64,000 bases of DNA from Oscillospiraceae bacterium (GCA_015065845.1 SVPQ01000001.1:186001-250000); one strand, 5' to 3'. Counted from the first letter of the stretch, positions 1-8,709 are shown. Program-made: numbers and translations. Notes: generated from the letters alone by a model not told the origin.

Positions 1-37
1 TAATCAATTTGATTTGTGATTTTAATTCACAAGACAT
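1..37 (-). CDS. 5' end of an unknown gene, cut by the window edge
   Basis: Only 12 codons are present, beginning MSCELKSQIKLI. The start is supported by a GGAG ribosome site at 46-49, eight bases upstream of the ATG, and by a well-formed promoter at 71-99. Too little protein is visible to name a family. Confidence 0.6.
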   Translation of the reverse strand, partial: MSCELKSQIKLI

Positions 38-70
38 TTTCATTACTCCAATCAAAAATAGGTAATCTTT

Positions 71-99
71 ATAATACTACAAAATTCTGTGTTTTTCAA
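71..99 (-). promoter_or_regulatory. sigma-A type promoter for the leftward partial gene
   Basis: Read on the minus strand, TTGAAA (94-99) and TATTAT (71-76) are separated by exactly 17 bp. The start codon of the partial gene follows about 30 bases downstream. Confidence 0.6.
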
Positions 100-125
100 T
101 AAAATATTAAAATTTATAAATCCCC

Positions 126-154
126 TTTACTTTTACCACAAATGCAAGTAAAAT
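126..154 (+). promoter_or_regulatory. weak promoter candidate for the HAD hydrolase gene
   Basis: TTTACT (126-131) and TAAAAT (149-154) are 17 bp apart. The -35 box is poor, but it is the best-spaced pair before the start codon. Confidence 0.35.
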
Positions 155-171
155 AGTTGTAGGTGATAAAA

Positions 172-816
172 ATGAAAGAATACGAATATTATATTTTTGA
201 CTTTGATGGTACTTTGGTCGACTCTTCTGAAGGCATTTATAATTCTATTATTTTTGCTTTAAAAGAATTCGGAATTGAAGAAAATGACAGAGAAAAACTC
301 CGTTATTTTATAGGTCCTCCGCTTTTTCATTCATTCAAGCATATTTATGGTGTTAATGATGAAGATTCAAACTGGCTTGTTGCAAAATACAGAGAACGTT
401 ACAAAGTCAAGGGTTGTGCCGAATCTGTTGTTTATGATGGTGTACCTGAAATGCTTAAAGCATTAAAAGAAAAAGGTAAAAGAATTGCAATTGCATCTTC
501 AAAACCGAAACAATTTGTTGACGAAATCTCAAAACATCTTGGTATTTTTGATTATTACGATTATGTTTCTGCTGAAAGTTTTGACAAAACACATTCAAGC
601 AAAGAAGATTTAATAAACAATGTTTTAGAGCATTTCGGTAATCCGCCGAAAGAACAGTGTTTAATGATTGGTGACAGATTTTATGACATTGACGGTGCTA
701 AAGCAACCAATTTAGACTCTGCAGGTGCAATTTTCGGTTTAGGCGAAGTAGAGGAACTCACCAATGCCGGAGCGACATATTTGCTTAATAAACCTGGTGA
801 CTTATTAGAGTTTTAA
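172..816 (+). CDS. HAD-family phosphatase, phosphoglycolate phosphatase-like
   Basis: A 214-residue cytoplasmic hydrolase of the haloacid dehalogenase superfamily. Motif I is FDFDGTLVDS near residue 9, with Asp10 as nucleophile and Asp12 as general acid. Motif II is the ASS at IAIASSKP, a lysine follows as motif III, and motif IV is GDRFYDIDGA near residue 167. The alpha-helical cap between motifs I and II fits the Gph/PgmB subfamily. The ATG at 172 is preferred because AGGTGA at 161-166 is a ribosome site; the in-frame GTG at 163 lies inside that site. It stands alone between divergent promoters and the feo locus. The family dephosphorylates small phosphometabolites; the substrate cannot be read from sequence. 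Confidence 0.88.
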   Translation: MKEYEYYIFDFDGTLVDSSEGIYNSIIFALKEFGIEENDREKLRYFIGPPLFHSFKHIYGVNDEDSNWLVAKYRERYKVKGCAESVVYDGVPEMLKALKEKGKRIAIASSKPKQFVDEISKHLGIFDYYDYVSAESFDKTHSSKEDLINNVLEHFGNPPKEQCLMIGDRFYDIDGAKATNLDSAGAIFGLGEVEELTNAGATYLLNKPGDLLEF

Positions 817-845
817 GAAACACTTTAATTTGGAATGGCAAGAAA

Positions 846-1045
846 AGCAATGCAGAATGCAGAGTGCAGAGTGCAGAATTTCGGAAGTCCTACGACTTGA
901 TTATAATTGAATATGGATAAAAAAGACTACATTCTCTCTTTTAAAGTTAATCTTAAATGAAAGAATGTAGTTATTTTTATAATATTATAATAGCAACGCG
1001 AAGCATTCAACTAATTCCGAATTACGAATTACGCATTCCGAATTA
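846..1045. repeat. intergenic repeat cassette A (short-word repeats around a hairpin)
   Basis: The left part (846-880) is a run of the words TGCAGAA and TGCAGAG. The centre (921-980) is a hairpin. The right part (1009-1045) is a run of the words GAATTAC and CATTCCG. The right end runs into the TAA stop of the leftward FeoB-associated gene at 1043-1045. Unlike cassettes B, D and E, the two flanks here are different words. Confidence 0.6.
921..979. terminator. bidirectional terminator inside cassette A
   Basis: ACTACATTCT (926-935) pairs with AGAATGTAGT (962-971). An A-run precedes the stem and a T-rich tract follows it, so it can stop transcription from the HAD gene and from the feo genes. 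Confidence 0.6.
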
Positions 1046-1189
1046 ATCTCTACCGCATTTCTTCGAATTGCAAGTTTTTGCATTCGGGCAACCGATGCAT
1101 TTTTCACCGCGTTTTTTGGCTTTTATCACATAGCCAAGCGCCGCACCCAATATCAATACAAGAACTGCTATAATGATAAAGTTTTCCAT
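1043..1189 (-). CDS. FeoB-associated Cys-rich membrane peptide
   Basis: A 48-codon gene directly after feoB. It begins MENFIIIAVLVLILGAALGY, a single membrane helix, followed by a basic stretch and then a Cys-rich tail containing CIGCPNAKTCNSKKCG. That CxxC...C...C pattern after one helix is the FeoB-associated Cys-rich family found next to feoB in many Firmicutes, thought to assist ferrous iron transport. The 16-base gap to feoB indicates co-transcription. Its stop codon lies in the end of repeat cassette A. The tail may bind iron, which is inference from the cysteines. Confidence 0.8.
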   Translation of the reverse strand: MENFIIIAVLVLILGAALGYVIKAKKRGEKCIGCPNAKTCNSKKCGRD

Positions 1190-1205
1190 ATTTTACTCCC
1201 GCAAA

Positions 1206-3212
1206 TTATTTTGTTATTTTTTCTTTAGCTTTCAAAGTGTATTGAACTTCAATTTTCTTGTTTGCTCTGATAATAAGTACAACAAGAACTGCAACAAATA
1301 CTGATACTGCAATTAAGCCACCTAAGAATCCTGCACCAACAGAGCCAGTTGTAATAAGTGTACCAATCTGGTAAACAAGGAAACCAACTGTAAAGCCTGT
1401 GCCTAACTGAAGTGCAATACCACCCCAGAGCCATTTTGCGCTCTTCATTTCAGCATTCATAGCACCAAGTGCCGCAAAGCATGGTGGTGTGTAAAGGTTA
1501 AACATAAGGTAAGCTAAAGCTGCTGAAGCTGTAAGACCCATTGTTGCAGCAACCTCTGAAGCACCGCCCTCTAAAACGAGTTCATCTACATTGATGAAGT
1601 TTGTAATGCTGAAGCAAACTGCAAGAGTACCAACTACATTTTCTTTAGCAATAAATCCTGTAACTGCAGCTGCCGCTAATTGCCATGAAAGAATACCAAC
1701 TACAGGAATAAGAAGATATGCAAATGGTGATGCAATAGATGCTAGCATTGAAGCGTCTGCAGTCTCTGCAACCTGAAATTTCCATGTGAATGTCTGCATA
1801 ATCTGAACCGCAGTATTACAAATGAGAATAATTGTAGCAGCCTTTACTATGTAAGCCCAACCACGACTGCACATTGATTTGAATGCTCTTACAAAACTTG
1901 GAACTTTATATTCAGGAAGTTCAATAATAAAGAAAGACTTTCTTACTTTATAACCCGCAACTTTATTAACAAGTAATGCACCAAGGAAAATGAGCACAAT
2001 ACCTGCAAAATACATAACAGGACCTACCCATTTAGCGTCACCGAAAAATACACCTGAGAAAAGTGCGATAACAGGAAGCTTAGCGCCACAAGGCATAAAT
2101 GGTGCGAGCATAGCGGTTGCTCTGCGTTCACGCTCGTTACGGATTGTTCGGCAAGCCATAACACCAGGAACAGCACAACCGGTTGTAATTACGAATGGGA
2201 TAATAGACTTACCTGAAAGACCAACCTTTTTAAAAATAGGGTCTAGAACTACTGAAGCACGAGCCATATAACCACAGTCTTCGAGTAAAGCTATGAGGAA
2301 ATACATAACCATAACAAGTGGTAAGAAACCAATAACTGCGATTACACCGCCGATAACGCCATCAACTAAAAGAGCTGAGAGTAATGGATTTGCGTTTTCT
2401 AACATACCGCCTACCCATTCCTGACCAACTTCAAGCCAGCCAACGAGTAAATCAGCAATCCACACACCAGGACCATACTGTGAAATCCAGAGAACCAAGA
2501 ACATAACAACAGCAAATATAGGAAGACCTGCCCATTTATTTGTGAGAACTGCGTCTATTTTATCCTGGAAGTTTCTGTCTTTTGTTAAAGTTTTTCTTGT
2601 TTCAACCTCTTTAACAATGCCATTTACAAATGCAAAACGCTTTCTGTCAGCTTCAGTAACCTGTGCCTTGTCTGTCAAATCAATGTTGCCTTGTGTGTAA
2701 GGTGCATATTGACCTTTACCAGCCGCTTCTACTGCTGCCTTAACAACATCACTAAGACCTTTTGAAGATGTTGAAATTGTTTCAATAACAGGACAGTTTA
2801 ATTTCTTGGAAAGTTTTTGGGCATCAATTCTATTTTCTTTTTTAGTGTTAATATCACTTTTATTCAAAGCAATTACAACAGGAATTCCGAGTTCTAAAAG
2901 CTGAGTTGTAAAGAAAAGGCTACGGCTTAAATTTGTAGCATCAACAATGTTGATAATAACATCAGGATTTTCTTCTTTTACATAACTACTTGTAATAGAC
3001 TCCTCTGATGTGAATGGTGACATTGAGTAAGCACCAGGAAGGTCAACCGCAATTAACTCTTCACTTCCATCATAAAATCCTTTTTTAATATTATGTTCTT
3101 TCTTTTCAACCGTAACACCAGCCCAGTTGCCGACTTTTTCATTACGGCCTGTTATAGCATTATACATTGTCGTTTTACCGCTATTAGGATTACCTGCTAA
3201 CGCAATTCTCAT
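1206..3212 (-). CDS. feoB: ferrous iron transporter B
   Basis: A 668-residue polytopic protein that imports Fe2+ using an N-terminal GTPase. Visible GTPase motifs are G1 GNPNSGKTT at residues 7-15, G3 DLPG and G4 NKSD. The membrane part carries the two Gate (nucleoside-recognition-like) halves and the conserved patches GYMARASVVLDP and TTGCAVPGVMACRT. Length is a little shorter than E. coli FeoB (773). The start is fixed by AGGAGG shortly before the ATG. It follows feoA on the same strand after about 100 bp that hold a hairpin and an operator-like site, so it may be separately controlled. A Cys-rich FeoB-associated peptide follows. Confidence 0.96.
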   Translation of the reverse strand: MRIALAGNPNSGKTTMYNAITGRNEKVGNWAGVTVEKKEHNIKKGFYDGSEELIAVDLPGAYSMSPFTSEESITSSYVKEENPDVIINIVDATNLSRSLFFTTQLLELGIPVVIALNKSDINTKKENRIDAQKLSKKLNCPVIETISTSSKGLSDVVKAAVEAAGKGQYAPYTQGNIDLTDKAQVTEADRKRFAFVNGIVKEVETRKTLTKDRNFQDKIDAVLTNKWAGLPIFAVVMFLVLWISQYGPGVWIADLLVGWLEVGQEWVGGMLENANPLLSALLVDGVIGGVIAVIGFLPLVMVMYFLIALLEDCGYMARASVVLDPIFKKVGLSGKSIIPFVITTGCAVPGVMACRTIRNERERRATAMLAPFMPCGAKLPVIALFSGVFFGDAKWVGPVMYFAGIVLIFLGALLVNKVAGYKVRKSFFIIELPEYKVPSFVRAFKSMCSRGWAYIVKAATIILICNTAVQIMQTFTWKFQVAETADASMLASIASPFAYLLIPVVGILSWQLAAAAVTGFIAKENVVGTLAVCFSITNFINVDELVLEGGASEVAATMGLTASAALAYLMFNLYTPPCFAALGAMNAEMKSAKWLWGGIALQLGTGFTVGFLVYQIGTLITTGSVGAGFLGGLIAVSVFVAVLVVLIIRANKKIEVQYTLKAKEKITK

Positions 3213-3260
3213 TCTGTATTCCTCCTATGTAAATGGAAAAATTTTAATAAACTAACCGAG

Positions 3261-3274
3261 TTACCTATTGCTAA
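3261..3274. promoter_or_regulatory. DtxR-type operator-like box between feoA and feoB
   Basis: On the minus strand this reads TTAGCAATAGGTAA, matching the shared pattern TTAGCAWWWGSTAA seen twice in the feoA promoter region. Its place in the feoA-feoB gap suggests extra iron control of feoB. Confidence 0.5.
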
Positions 3275-3293
3275 CTGTCGCCCAGAAAATTAA

Positions 3294-3307
3294 CCGTCAA
3301 ACGACGG
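3294..3307 (-). terminator. weak hairpin after feoA
   Basis: CCGTC and GACGG form a 5-bp stem (6 bp with the flanking A/T pair) with a 4-base loop just after the feoA stop, followed on the minus strand by TTAATTTT. It could cause partial termination before feoB. Confidence 0.4.
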
Positions 3308-3315
3308 TATTTTCA

Positions 3316-3528
3316 TTAAATAATGATAGCTTCTGCTAACAAGTTGTCAATATTGTATCTGCCATCTTTAATAGACACGACACAACCACCTTTAAGGTGA
3401 GAAATTACCGTGATAGGCTCACCTTCGTAACAACCCAAAGAGAAAAGAAAAGAATCCATTTCTTCATCATCAGTTTCAATTGCTTTGATGATATATTCTT
3501 TACCCTCTTCTGCAACAGTCAAATTCAT
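3316..3528 (-). CDS. feoA: ferrous iron transport protein A
   Basis: A 70-residue SH3-like cytoplasmic protein that assists FeoB. It has the usual FeoA length, a central LGCYEGEPITVISHLKGG segment matching the family's Leu-Gly...Gly...Val pattern, and a C-terminal GRYNIDNLLAEAI in which the helix follows the family's rules. GGGTGA four bases before the ATG decides the start. It lies first in the feo unit behind a strong promoter overlapped by a palindromic operator. Identity rests on both the sequence and the position upstream of feoB. Confidence 0.88.
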   Translation of the reverse strand: MNLTVAEEGKEYIIKAIETDDEEMDSFLFSLGCYEGEPITVISHLKGGCVVSIKDGRYNIDNLLAEAIII

Positions 3529-3555
3529 AATATCACCCGAGTCGGATTATATTAG

Positions 3556-3569
3556 TTAGCATAAGGTAA
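3556..3569. promoter_or_regulatory. DtxR-type operator-like box in the feoA leader
   Basis: TTAGCATAAGGTAA fits TTAGCAWWWGSTAA. It also sits within a wider inverted repeat, TTAGTTA (3552-3558) and TAACTAA (3567-3573). It lies downstream of the feoA transcription start. Confidence 0.5.
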
Positions 3570-3589
3570 CTAAAAGCTCTAAAAAACGA

Positions 3590-3603
3590 TTAGCAATTGC
3601 TAA
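3590..3603. promoter_or_regulatory. perfect palindromic operator at the feoA transcription start
   Basis: TTAGCAATTGCTAA is a perfect 14-bp palindrome starting about 8 bases after the feoA -10 box, so a bound repressor would block initiation. The divergent DtxR-family gene is the natural candidate regulator. Confidence 0.65.
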
Positions 3604-3611
3604 CTGATATT

Positions 3612-3640
3612 ATAATATCATTCCAACCAATATTTGTCAA
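3612..3640 (-). promoter_or_regulatory. strong promoter of the feo genes
   Basis: On the minus strand a consensus TTGACA (3635-3640) is followed after 17 bp by TATTAT (3612-3617). Confidence 0.75.
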
Positions 3641-3709
3641 CTGTTTTTTGATAGTTTTTTAACATTTTGTCCCAATTTGTTAAATTGTTTAAAACAACAG
3701 ACAATTTTC

Positions 3710-3738
3710 TTGATTTTTCTTGTTAAATATGTTATTCT
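3710..3738 (+). promoter_or_regulatory. promoter of the DtxR-family regulator gene
   Basis: TTGATT (3710-3715), a 17-bp spacer, then TATTCT (3733-3738). AAGGGTGA just before the ATG at 3773 is the ribosome site. Confidence 0.5.
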
Positions 3739-3772
3739 TATCAAAGATAAATTCTACTGAAAGGGTGAAACT

Positions 3773-4129
3773 ATGGCTTTAAAAGAATCCGGCGAAATGT
3801 ATCTTGAAACTATATATGTTTTAAATCAGAAAAGTGATTCTGTGCGTTCTATTGATGTCTGTGAATATATGGGTTACTCAAAGCCAAGTGTTTCTCGTGC
3901 AGTAGGTCTTTTGAAAAATGCTGGTTTCATAAATGTAAGTAAAGAGGGTTATTTAACACTCACAAAAACCGGTGAAGAGACTGCAAGAAAACTTTTCGAA
4001 CGACACACTATAATTTCAGAGTTTTTAATGTCTTTAGGTGTAGATGAAGAAACTGCAACAGAAGACGCCTGCAGAATCGAGCATGTTATAAGCGACAAAT
4101 CCTTTGAAGCAATAAAAAATAGAATCTAA
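3773..4129 (+). CDS. DtxR/MntR-family metal-dependent repressor
   Basis: A 118-residue protein with the N-terminal winged helix of the DtxR family: YLETIYVL, then VRSIDVCEYMGYSKPSVSRAVGLLKNAG cut here only by prose, and a wing GYLTLTKTGEETA. The C-terminal half resembles the metal-binding and dimerisation domain (RHTIISEFLMSLGVDEETA, then EDACRIEHVIS). It is shorter than MntR (about 140 residues) and lacks an SH3 domain. It is transcribed away from feoA, with operator-like palindromes between the two genes, so the likely role is iron-responsive repression of feo. Whether it senses Fe or Mn cannot be told. Confidence 0.85.
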   Translation: MALKESGEMYLETIYVLNQKSDSVRSIDVCEYMGYSKPSVSRAVGLLKNAGFINVSKEGYLTLTKTGEETARKLFERHTIISEFLMSLGVDEETATEDACRIEHVISDKSFEAIKNRI

Positions 4130-4157
4130 AAAACGGATGCAAAATGCATCCGTTTTT
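4130..4157. terminator. bidirectional terminator between dtxR-like gene and cheB
   Basis: ACGGATGCA (4133-4141) pairs with TGCATCCGT (4145-4153) around a 3-base loop, with an A-run before and a T-run after. It serves both convergent genes. Confidence 0.85.
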
Positions 4158-4158
4158 A

Positions 4159-5208
4159 TTATTTATTTGTTTTATTAATCTGATAAATTACTTCTGAACC
4201 TATCTGGTCTAATGGAAGTTGACGAGATATACCGCCGATTTTATATGCTTCCATTGGCATACCATAAACAACGCAGGTTTCTTTATCCTGACCAATTGTA
4301 TAAGCGCCTGTATCTTTAAGGAATTTAATACCTTTTGCACCATCGGCACCCATACCAGTAAGAATAACACCAACCGCATTTTTACCAGCTGTTTTTGCAA
4401 CTGAATCAAACATTACATCAACTGACGGACAATGTCCGCTTACTTTTTCACCGCGTTGGCTTCTGATGTAATATCCTTTAGCATCTTCTTTTAAAGTAAG
4501 ATGAAATTCACCCGCTGCAATAATAATCTGGCCAGGTACAACTCTGTCAAAATCTTCTGCTTCTTTAACACGCATTTTACAGATTTTATCAAGTCTCTGA
4601 GCATAAAGGTCTGTAAATTTAGGTGGCATATGTTGAACAATTACGACACCTGGTGTATTTGCAGGAAAATCTTTAACAACTTCAATAATTGCTTCTGTAC
4701 CACCTGTTGAAGCACCAATGGCAATAACTGATTTACTGCCCGCTTTAACATTCATCATAGAAGCAAGTGCACTTGTTGACTGCGTTTTTTGAGCAATCTC
4801 TGCAACCGGCTTCATTCTTTTAACTTTAGCTTTTGAAGCAACTTTAACTTTTTCAGTTAATTCTAAGAAAAACTCTTTTATAGCTTCCTGACTTGCATCA
4901 GGTTTTTTAACAAAATCAACAGCACCCGCATCAAGAGCATCGAGAGCGTTTATAGGAAGTGAACTTACAACAACAACAGGAATCTGCCTTTTAGGAATAA
5001 GAGTCTTCAAAAACTCAATTCCGTTCATACCAGGCATTTCTACATCAAGAGTAACAACATCTGGGTTTAACTCTTCAATTTTACCCATTGCGTCTTTTGC
5101 GTTAATTGCACTACCAACAACTTCTATATCTTTATCCTGATTGAGAGACAATTGCAATTTGGTTCTGAAAATAATAGAATCATCAACTACAAGAACACGA
5201 ATAGACAA
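4159..5208 (-). CDS. cheB: chemotaxis protein-glutamate methylesterase
   Basis: A 349-residue adaptation enzyme that demethylates chemoreceptor glutamates and can deamidate glutamines. The N-terminal receiver has VVDD at residues 7-10, phosphorylation site Asp55 in TLDVEMPG, and the KKPD lysine. The C-terminal esterase shows its serine in IGASTGG, the histidine in IVQHMPP and the aspartate in TGMGADG. The start is a TTG at 5208 preceded by GGTGA; this gives the standard MSIRVLVVDDS opening. It is last in the leftward cheA-cheW-cheR-cheB run and ends at a shared terminator. Confidence 0.95.
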   Translation of the reverse strand: MSIRVLVVDDSIIFRTKLQLSLNQDKDIEVVGSAINAKDAMGKIEELNPDVVTLDVEMPGMNGIEFLKTLIPKRQIPVVVVSSLPINALDALDAGAVDFVKKPDASQEAIKEFFLELTEKVKVASKAKVKRMKPVAEIAQKTQSTSALASMMNVKAGSKSVIAIGASTGGTEAIIEVVKDFPANTPGVVIVQHMPPKFTDLYAQRLDKICKMRVKEAEDFDRVVPGQIIIAAGEFHLTLKEDAKGYYIRSQRGEKVSGHCPSVDVMFDSVAKTAGKNAVGVILTGMGADGAKGIKFLKDTGAYTIGQDKETCVVYGMPMEAYKIGGISRQLPLDQIGSEVIYQINKTNK

Positions 5209-5227
5209 CTAATTCACCGACTTTCAA

Positions 5228-6064
5228 TTATTTTCGTGTTATCTTCTGATATGTAGAAGGTCTGACATAAGTATATCCAGTATATTCTTTATCAATTGAT
5301 TCTGAATGACCTATAAACAAGTAACCACCTTCGCTGGTTGCATCGTAAAATCTTTTTACGAGTTTATTGGTTGTCTCAGCATCAAAATAAATCATAACAT
5401 TACGACAGAAAATAATGTCAAACGGTTTTTTATAAACAATCGGGTCCATAAGATTGAATACTTTAAAAATAACTTCTTTACGCATAGCTTCAGAAATCTG
5501 ATAACTTCCATCAGGTTGCATTTTAAAGTATTTTGAACGCCAGATAGGTGGTAAATCTGTGAGATTATCGGCAGAATACACACCTCTTTTAGCTTTTTCA
5601 AGCACTTCGGTAGAAATATCTGTTGCAAGGATTCTTGTATCCCACTGAGATTTTCTTGGACCCAAATACTGGTCAATTGTCATAGCTATATTATACGCTT
5701 CCTGACCTGCAGAGCAACCCGCACTCCAGATTCTTAACTCCCTTTGTCTGCGTTTTTCAAGGTCTGGAAGTGCTACATTCTGAAGAAAATCAAAATGTTC
5801 ATTTTCTCTACCGAAATAAGAGTGATTTGTGGTGATTTTATTTAAGAATAAATTCATTTCTGTACCACTCTTATCATTAAGAAGCATATTGAAATACTGT
5901 TCAAAACTTGTAAGTCCCTTGGTTTTAAGTGTTTGTGAAAGACGACCTTCAATAAGCTGTCTTTTCTTTCTTAAATCAATACCATAAGTTTTGTAAACAA
6001 AATTAACAATCTTTTCAAATTCCGCATCAGTAATGTTTACAATCGGACTATTCTGAGCAATCAT
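5228..6064 (-). CDS. cheR: chemotaxis protein methyltransferase
   Basis: A 278-residue SAM-dependent enzyme that methylates receptor glutamates. The N-terminal helical domain (YKTYGIDLRKKRQLIEGRLS) is followed by the catalytic fold with RIWSAGCSAGQEAYNIAM as the SAM-binding loop and IIFCRNVMIYFD as motif IV. Length is normal. AAAGGGGA before the ATG fixes the start. It lies between cheW and cheB in the same operon. Confidence 0.95.
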   Translation of the reverse strand: MIAQNSPIVNITDAEFEKIVNFVYKTYGIDLRKKRQLIEGRLSQTLKTKGLTSFEQYFNMLLNDKSGTEMNLFLNKITTNHSYFGRENEHFDFLQNVALPDLEKRRQRELRIWSAGCSAGQEAYNIAMTIDQYLGPRKSQWDTRILATDISTEVLEKAKRGVYSADNLTDLPPIWRSKYFKMQPDGSYQISEAMRKEVIFKVFNLMDPIVYKKPFDIIFCRNVMIYFDAETTNKLVKRFYDATSEGGYLFIGHSESIDKEYTGYTYVRPSTYQKITRK

Positions 6065-6094
6065 TTGTTATTCCCCTTTAATTTATATTATTGA

Positions 6095-6574
6095 TTATAA
6101 TTGAAGTGAATTAACATCCTGCTCTAAGAATTTAACACAGTCAATATTAAGAACAATTTTATCATCTATTTCAGAAACAGAATCAAGGTAATTGCTCACA
6201 ACATCACCCATATCAGGTGGTGCAACAAGTTGTGATTGTTCAACTGTAACAACTTCAGAAACACGGTCAACAATTAAACCTACACTTGTGTCGTGAACAT
6301 CTAAAACAACTATGCAAGTCTGACTGTCATATTCTCTTTCCGGCATAGCAAATTTAAGACGAACATCAATTACAGGAACAACACCACCACGAAGATTAAT
6401 AATACCTTTTACATATTCTGGTGTGCCCGGAATATCTGTGATTTTTGGAACCTGAATTATTTCTCTTACTGATGTTAATGATAATCCGTAATAAGCTTCA
6501 TCAATTCTGAATAACAAATATCTGTTGCTTAATTCTTCGATTACATCTGTATTCATTGTTACATTTTCATTCAT
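6095..6574 (-). CDS. cheW: chemotaxis coupling protein
   Basis: A 159-residue single-domain CheW that bridges chemoreceptors and CheA. The conserved GIINLRGGVVPVIDVR segment and the VSEVVTVEQSQLVAPPDM strand region are clear. Start chosen at the ATG after AAAGGAG. It lies between cheA and cheR. Confidence 0.95.
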   Translation of the reverse strand: MNENVTMNTDVIEELSNRYLLFRIDEAYYGLSLTSVREIIQVPKITDIPGTPEYVKGIINLRGGVVPVIDVRLKFAMPEREYDSQTCIVVLDVHDTSVGLIVDRVSEVVTVEQSQLVAPPDMGDVVSNYLDSVSEIDDKIVLNIDCVKFLEQDVNSLQL

Positions 6575-6600
6575 AATATATTTTCTCCTTTGATTATTGA

Positions 6601-8709
6601 TTATTTCTTATTATTTGCTATAAGTGTTGCTGCATCGATAATTAAGCTTATGCTGCCATCACCGAGAATACTACAACCTGAAAGACCCATTTTCTTCAAT
6701 CCGTAATGGTTAAAGAGTACAGGGAAAGGTTTTACAACAACCTGATATTCACCTAAAAGTTCGTCAGCAAAGAAACAAGCATTTCCATTACCGCTTTCGA
6801 CATGAATAAGAAGACCTTCTGTGAATGATTTTTCGCTATCACCTATACCAAATACTTTATGTAATCTGTAAATCGGGTAACATTCACCGCGAATCATAAT
6901 CATTTCAGCACCATTTGTGTTTTTAACAATTGATGATTCATCCGTAAGTCTGAACAACTGTTTGATAGATGTAATAGGTAAAGTAAATACATTATTACCA
7001 AGACCAATATTCATACCATCAACAATAGCAATTGTAAGTGGAATTTTGATTGTAAATGTTGTACCTTCATCTTTAACGCTGTTAATAGAAATCGAACCAT
7101 TGATTTGTTCAATATTCTTTCTTACAACATCCATACCAACGCCTCTGCCTGAGAATTCAGTAACAGTAGTGTTAGTTGAGAAACCTGGTGCCATAATAAG
7201 CTGGAACGCTTCTTTTTCTGTGTATTCACTTTCAGGTTTTGTGAGAATTCCTTTTTCTTTTGCTTTTGCAATAAGTTTCTGAGCATCAAGTCCTGAACCA
7301 TCATCGGTAATATCAATTAAGATTTCGCCACCTGCATTACGGGCATGAAGAGTAACTGTACCCATTTCCGGTTTACCTAATTCTCTACGGCGTTCAGGTG
7401 ATTCAATTGCATGGTCAACAGAGTTTCTTACCATGTGCATAAGTGGGTCAACAATTGCATCGTTGATTGTTTTATCAACTTCTGTATCTTCACCTATTGT
7501 AACAAGTTCAACTTTCTTGTCGAGTTTCTTACTCATATCACGGACAATTCTGCTCATCTTGTGGAATGTACCCTGAAGTGGCACCATTCTTATAGACATA
7601 ACAATATCCTGAAGTTCGTCTGTTAATTTATCCAATTCACGAAGAGATTTTGTGAAGTTGTCGAGTTTTAAATCCTGAATATCAGGGTTACGAGCAACCA
7701 TTGATTCAGTAGTAACAATTTCACCAACCAGGTCCATAAGCTTGTCAAGTTTAGCCTGATTAACACTTAAGAGACTCTGTTTTGCATTTTCTTTCGCTAC
7801 TGCTTTGTTTGCTTTTGGTTGCGGAGCTGTTGCCGCTTTTACTGCTGCAACTTCTTTTGAAAGAGCTTCAGTTTTAATTTCTTCAATTCCTGCAGCTTTT
7901 AATTCTGCTTCTATTTGTTCAGGTGTTTCAGTTTTTGCTTCTTCTGTTTTAACTTCTTCACCTTTTACAACTACTTCGTAACTCTTTACACTTAATGCTG
8001 ATTCAACTGTTTCAATTGCTTCCTGTAAAGCATCTGCAGGTTTAATTGTTATAAACAAACCTTTTTTCTCTATTTCAGCCGCAGTTTCAGGGTCATTTTC
8101 AATATTGGCAGGAACAGTTTTTACAGAATCGCATACTTTTTCAAGTTGAGTGACAATCATAAAGCCACGGATATTTTCCATCTGACAACCATCATCAAAG
8201 AAAATATGAATTGTTTCAGAATCCTCATCCGCTTCAATTGGTGCTGCCACATCTTTCTGTACATCGCCTTCAGCAGATGTTTCGGCAGGTGCTTCTCCCT
8301 TTAAAACTGCTACCTGACCGTGAATTTTGTCAATAAGTTCACTAGGATCACTTGGTTCATAAACGCCTGTACGAATCTGATTAAGTTCATCCTTAAGAAA
8401 ATCTGATGACTGAAAAACCAAATCAAATATTGTATCAAAAACAATTTTCAACTTTTCAGGACTCTCTCTGAGTATGTAGAAAACATCTTCAATAGAATGT
8501 GCAAGGTTTGACATACCTTCAAAGTTCATCATTGCTGCAGAACCTTTGATTGTATGTGTAATTCTGAATATAGTGTTTATATTGTCATCATCAATATTAC
8601 GAGCTTTTTCGGAGTCAATAAGGACTTCGTCCAATTCTTCTAACATAGTATCAGTTTCATGGACAAAAACATCCAACATGGCTTCCATTCCGGGTTCAAC
8701 TATTCCCAT
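6601..8709 (-). CDS. cheA: chemotaxis histidine kinase
   Basis: A 702-residue kinase. Domains in order: HPt with phospho-His52 in RITHTIKGSAAM; a P2-like region to about 250; a Glu/Lys/Ala-rich linker; P3 dimerisation near 325-390; an ATPase with N box HMVRNSVDHAIE, G1 ITDDGSGLD and G2 GRGVGMDVVR; and a C-terminal CheW-like P5 domain. The ATG at 8709 is chosen because AAGGAGGT lies about 8 bases upstream; an upstream in-frame ATG would add 15 unrelated residues. It is first in the operon and is divergent from the FliK-like gene. Confidence 0.95.
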   Translation of the reverse strand: MGIVEPGMEAMLDVFVHETDTMLEELDEVLIDSEKARNIDDDNINTIFRITHTIKGSAAMMNFEGMSNLAHSIEDVFYILRESPEKLKIVFDTIFDLVFQSSDFLKDELNQIRTGVYEPSDPSELIDKIHGQVAVLKGEAPAETSAEGDVQKDVAAPIEADEDSETIHIFFDDGCQMENIRGFMIVTQLEKVCDSVKTVPANIENDPETAAEIEKKGLFITIKPADALQEAIETVESALSVKSYEVVVKGEEVKTEEAKTETPEQIEAELKAAGIEEIKTEALSKEVAAVKAATAPQPKANKAVAKENAKQSLLSVNQAKLDKLMDLVGEIVTTESMVARNPDIQDLKLDNFTKSLRELDKLTDELQDIVMSIRMVPLQGTFHKMSRIVRDMSKKLDKKVELVTIGEDTEVDKTINDAIVDPLMHMVRNSVDHAIESPERRRELGKPEMGTVTLHARNAGGEILIDITDDGSGLDAQKLIAKAKEKGILTKPESEYTEKEAFQLIMAPGFSTNTTVTEFSGRGVGMDVVRKNIEQINGSISINSVKDEGTTFTIKIPLTIAIVDGMNIGLGNNVFTLPITSIKQLFRLTDESSIVKNTNGAEMIMIRGECYPIYRLHKVFGIGDSEKSFTEGLLIHVESGNGNACFFADELLGEYQVVVKPFPVLFNHYGLKKMGLSGCSILGDGSISLIIDAATLIANNKK

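Noticed and set aside
1990-2271. 93-codon antisense frame in feoB
   Set aside because: It is a shadow of the conserved feoB coding sequence with no ribosome site.
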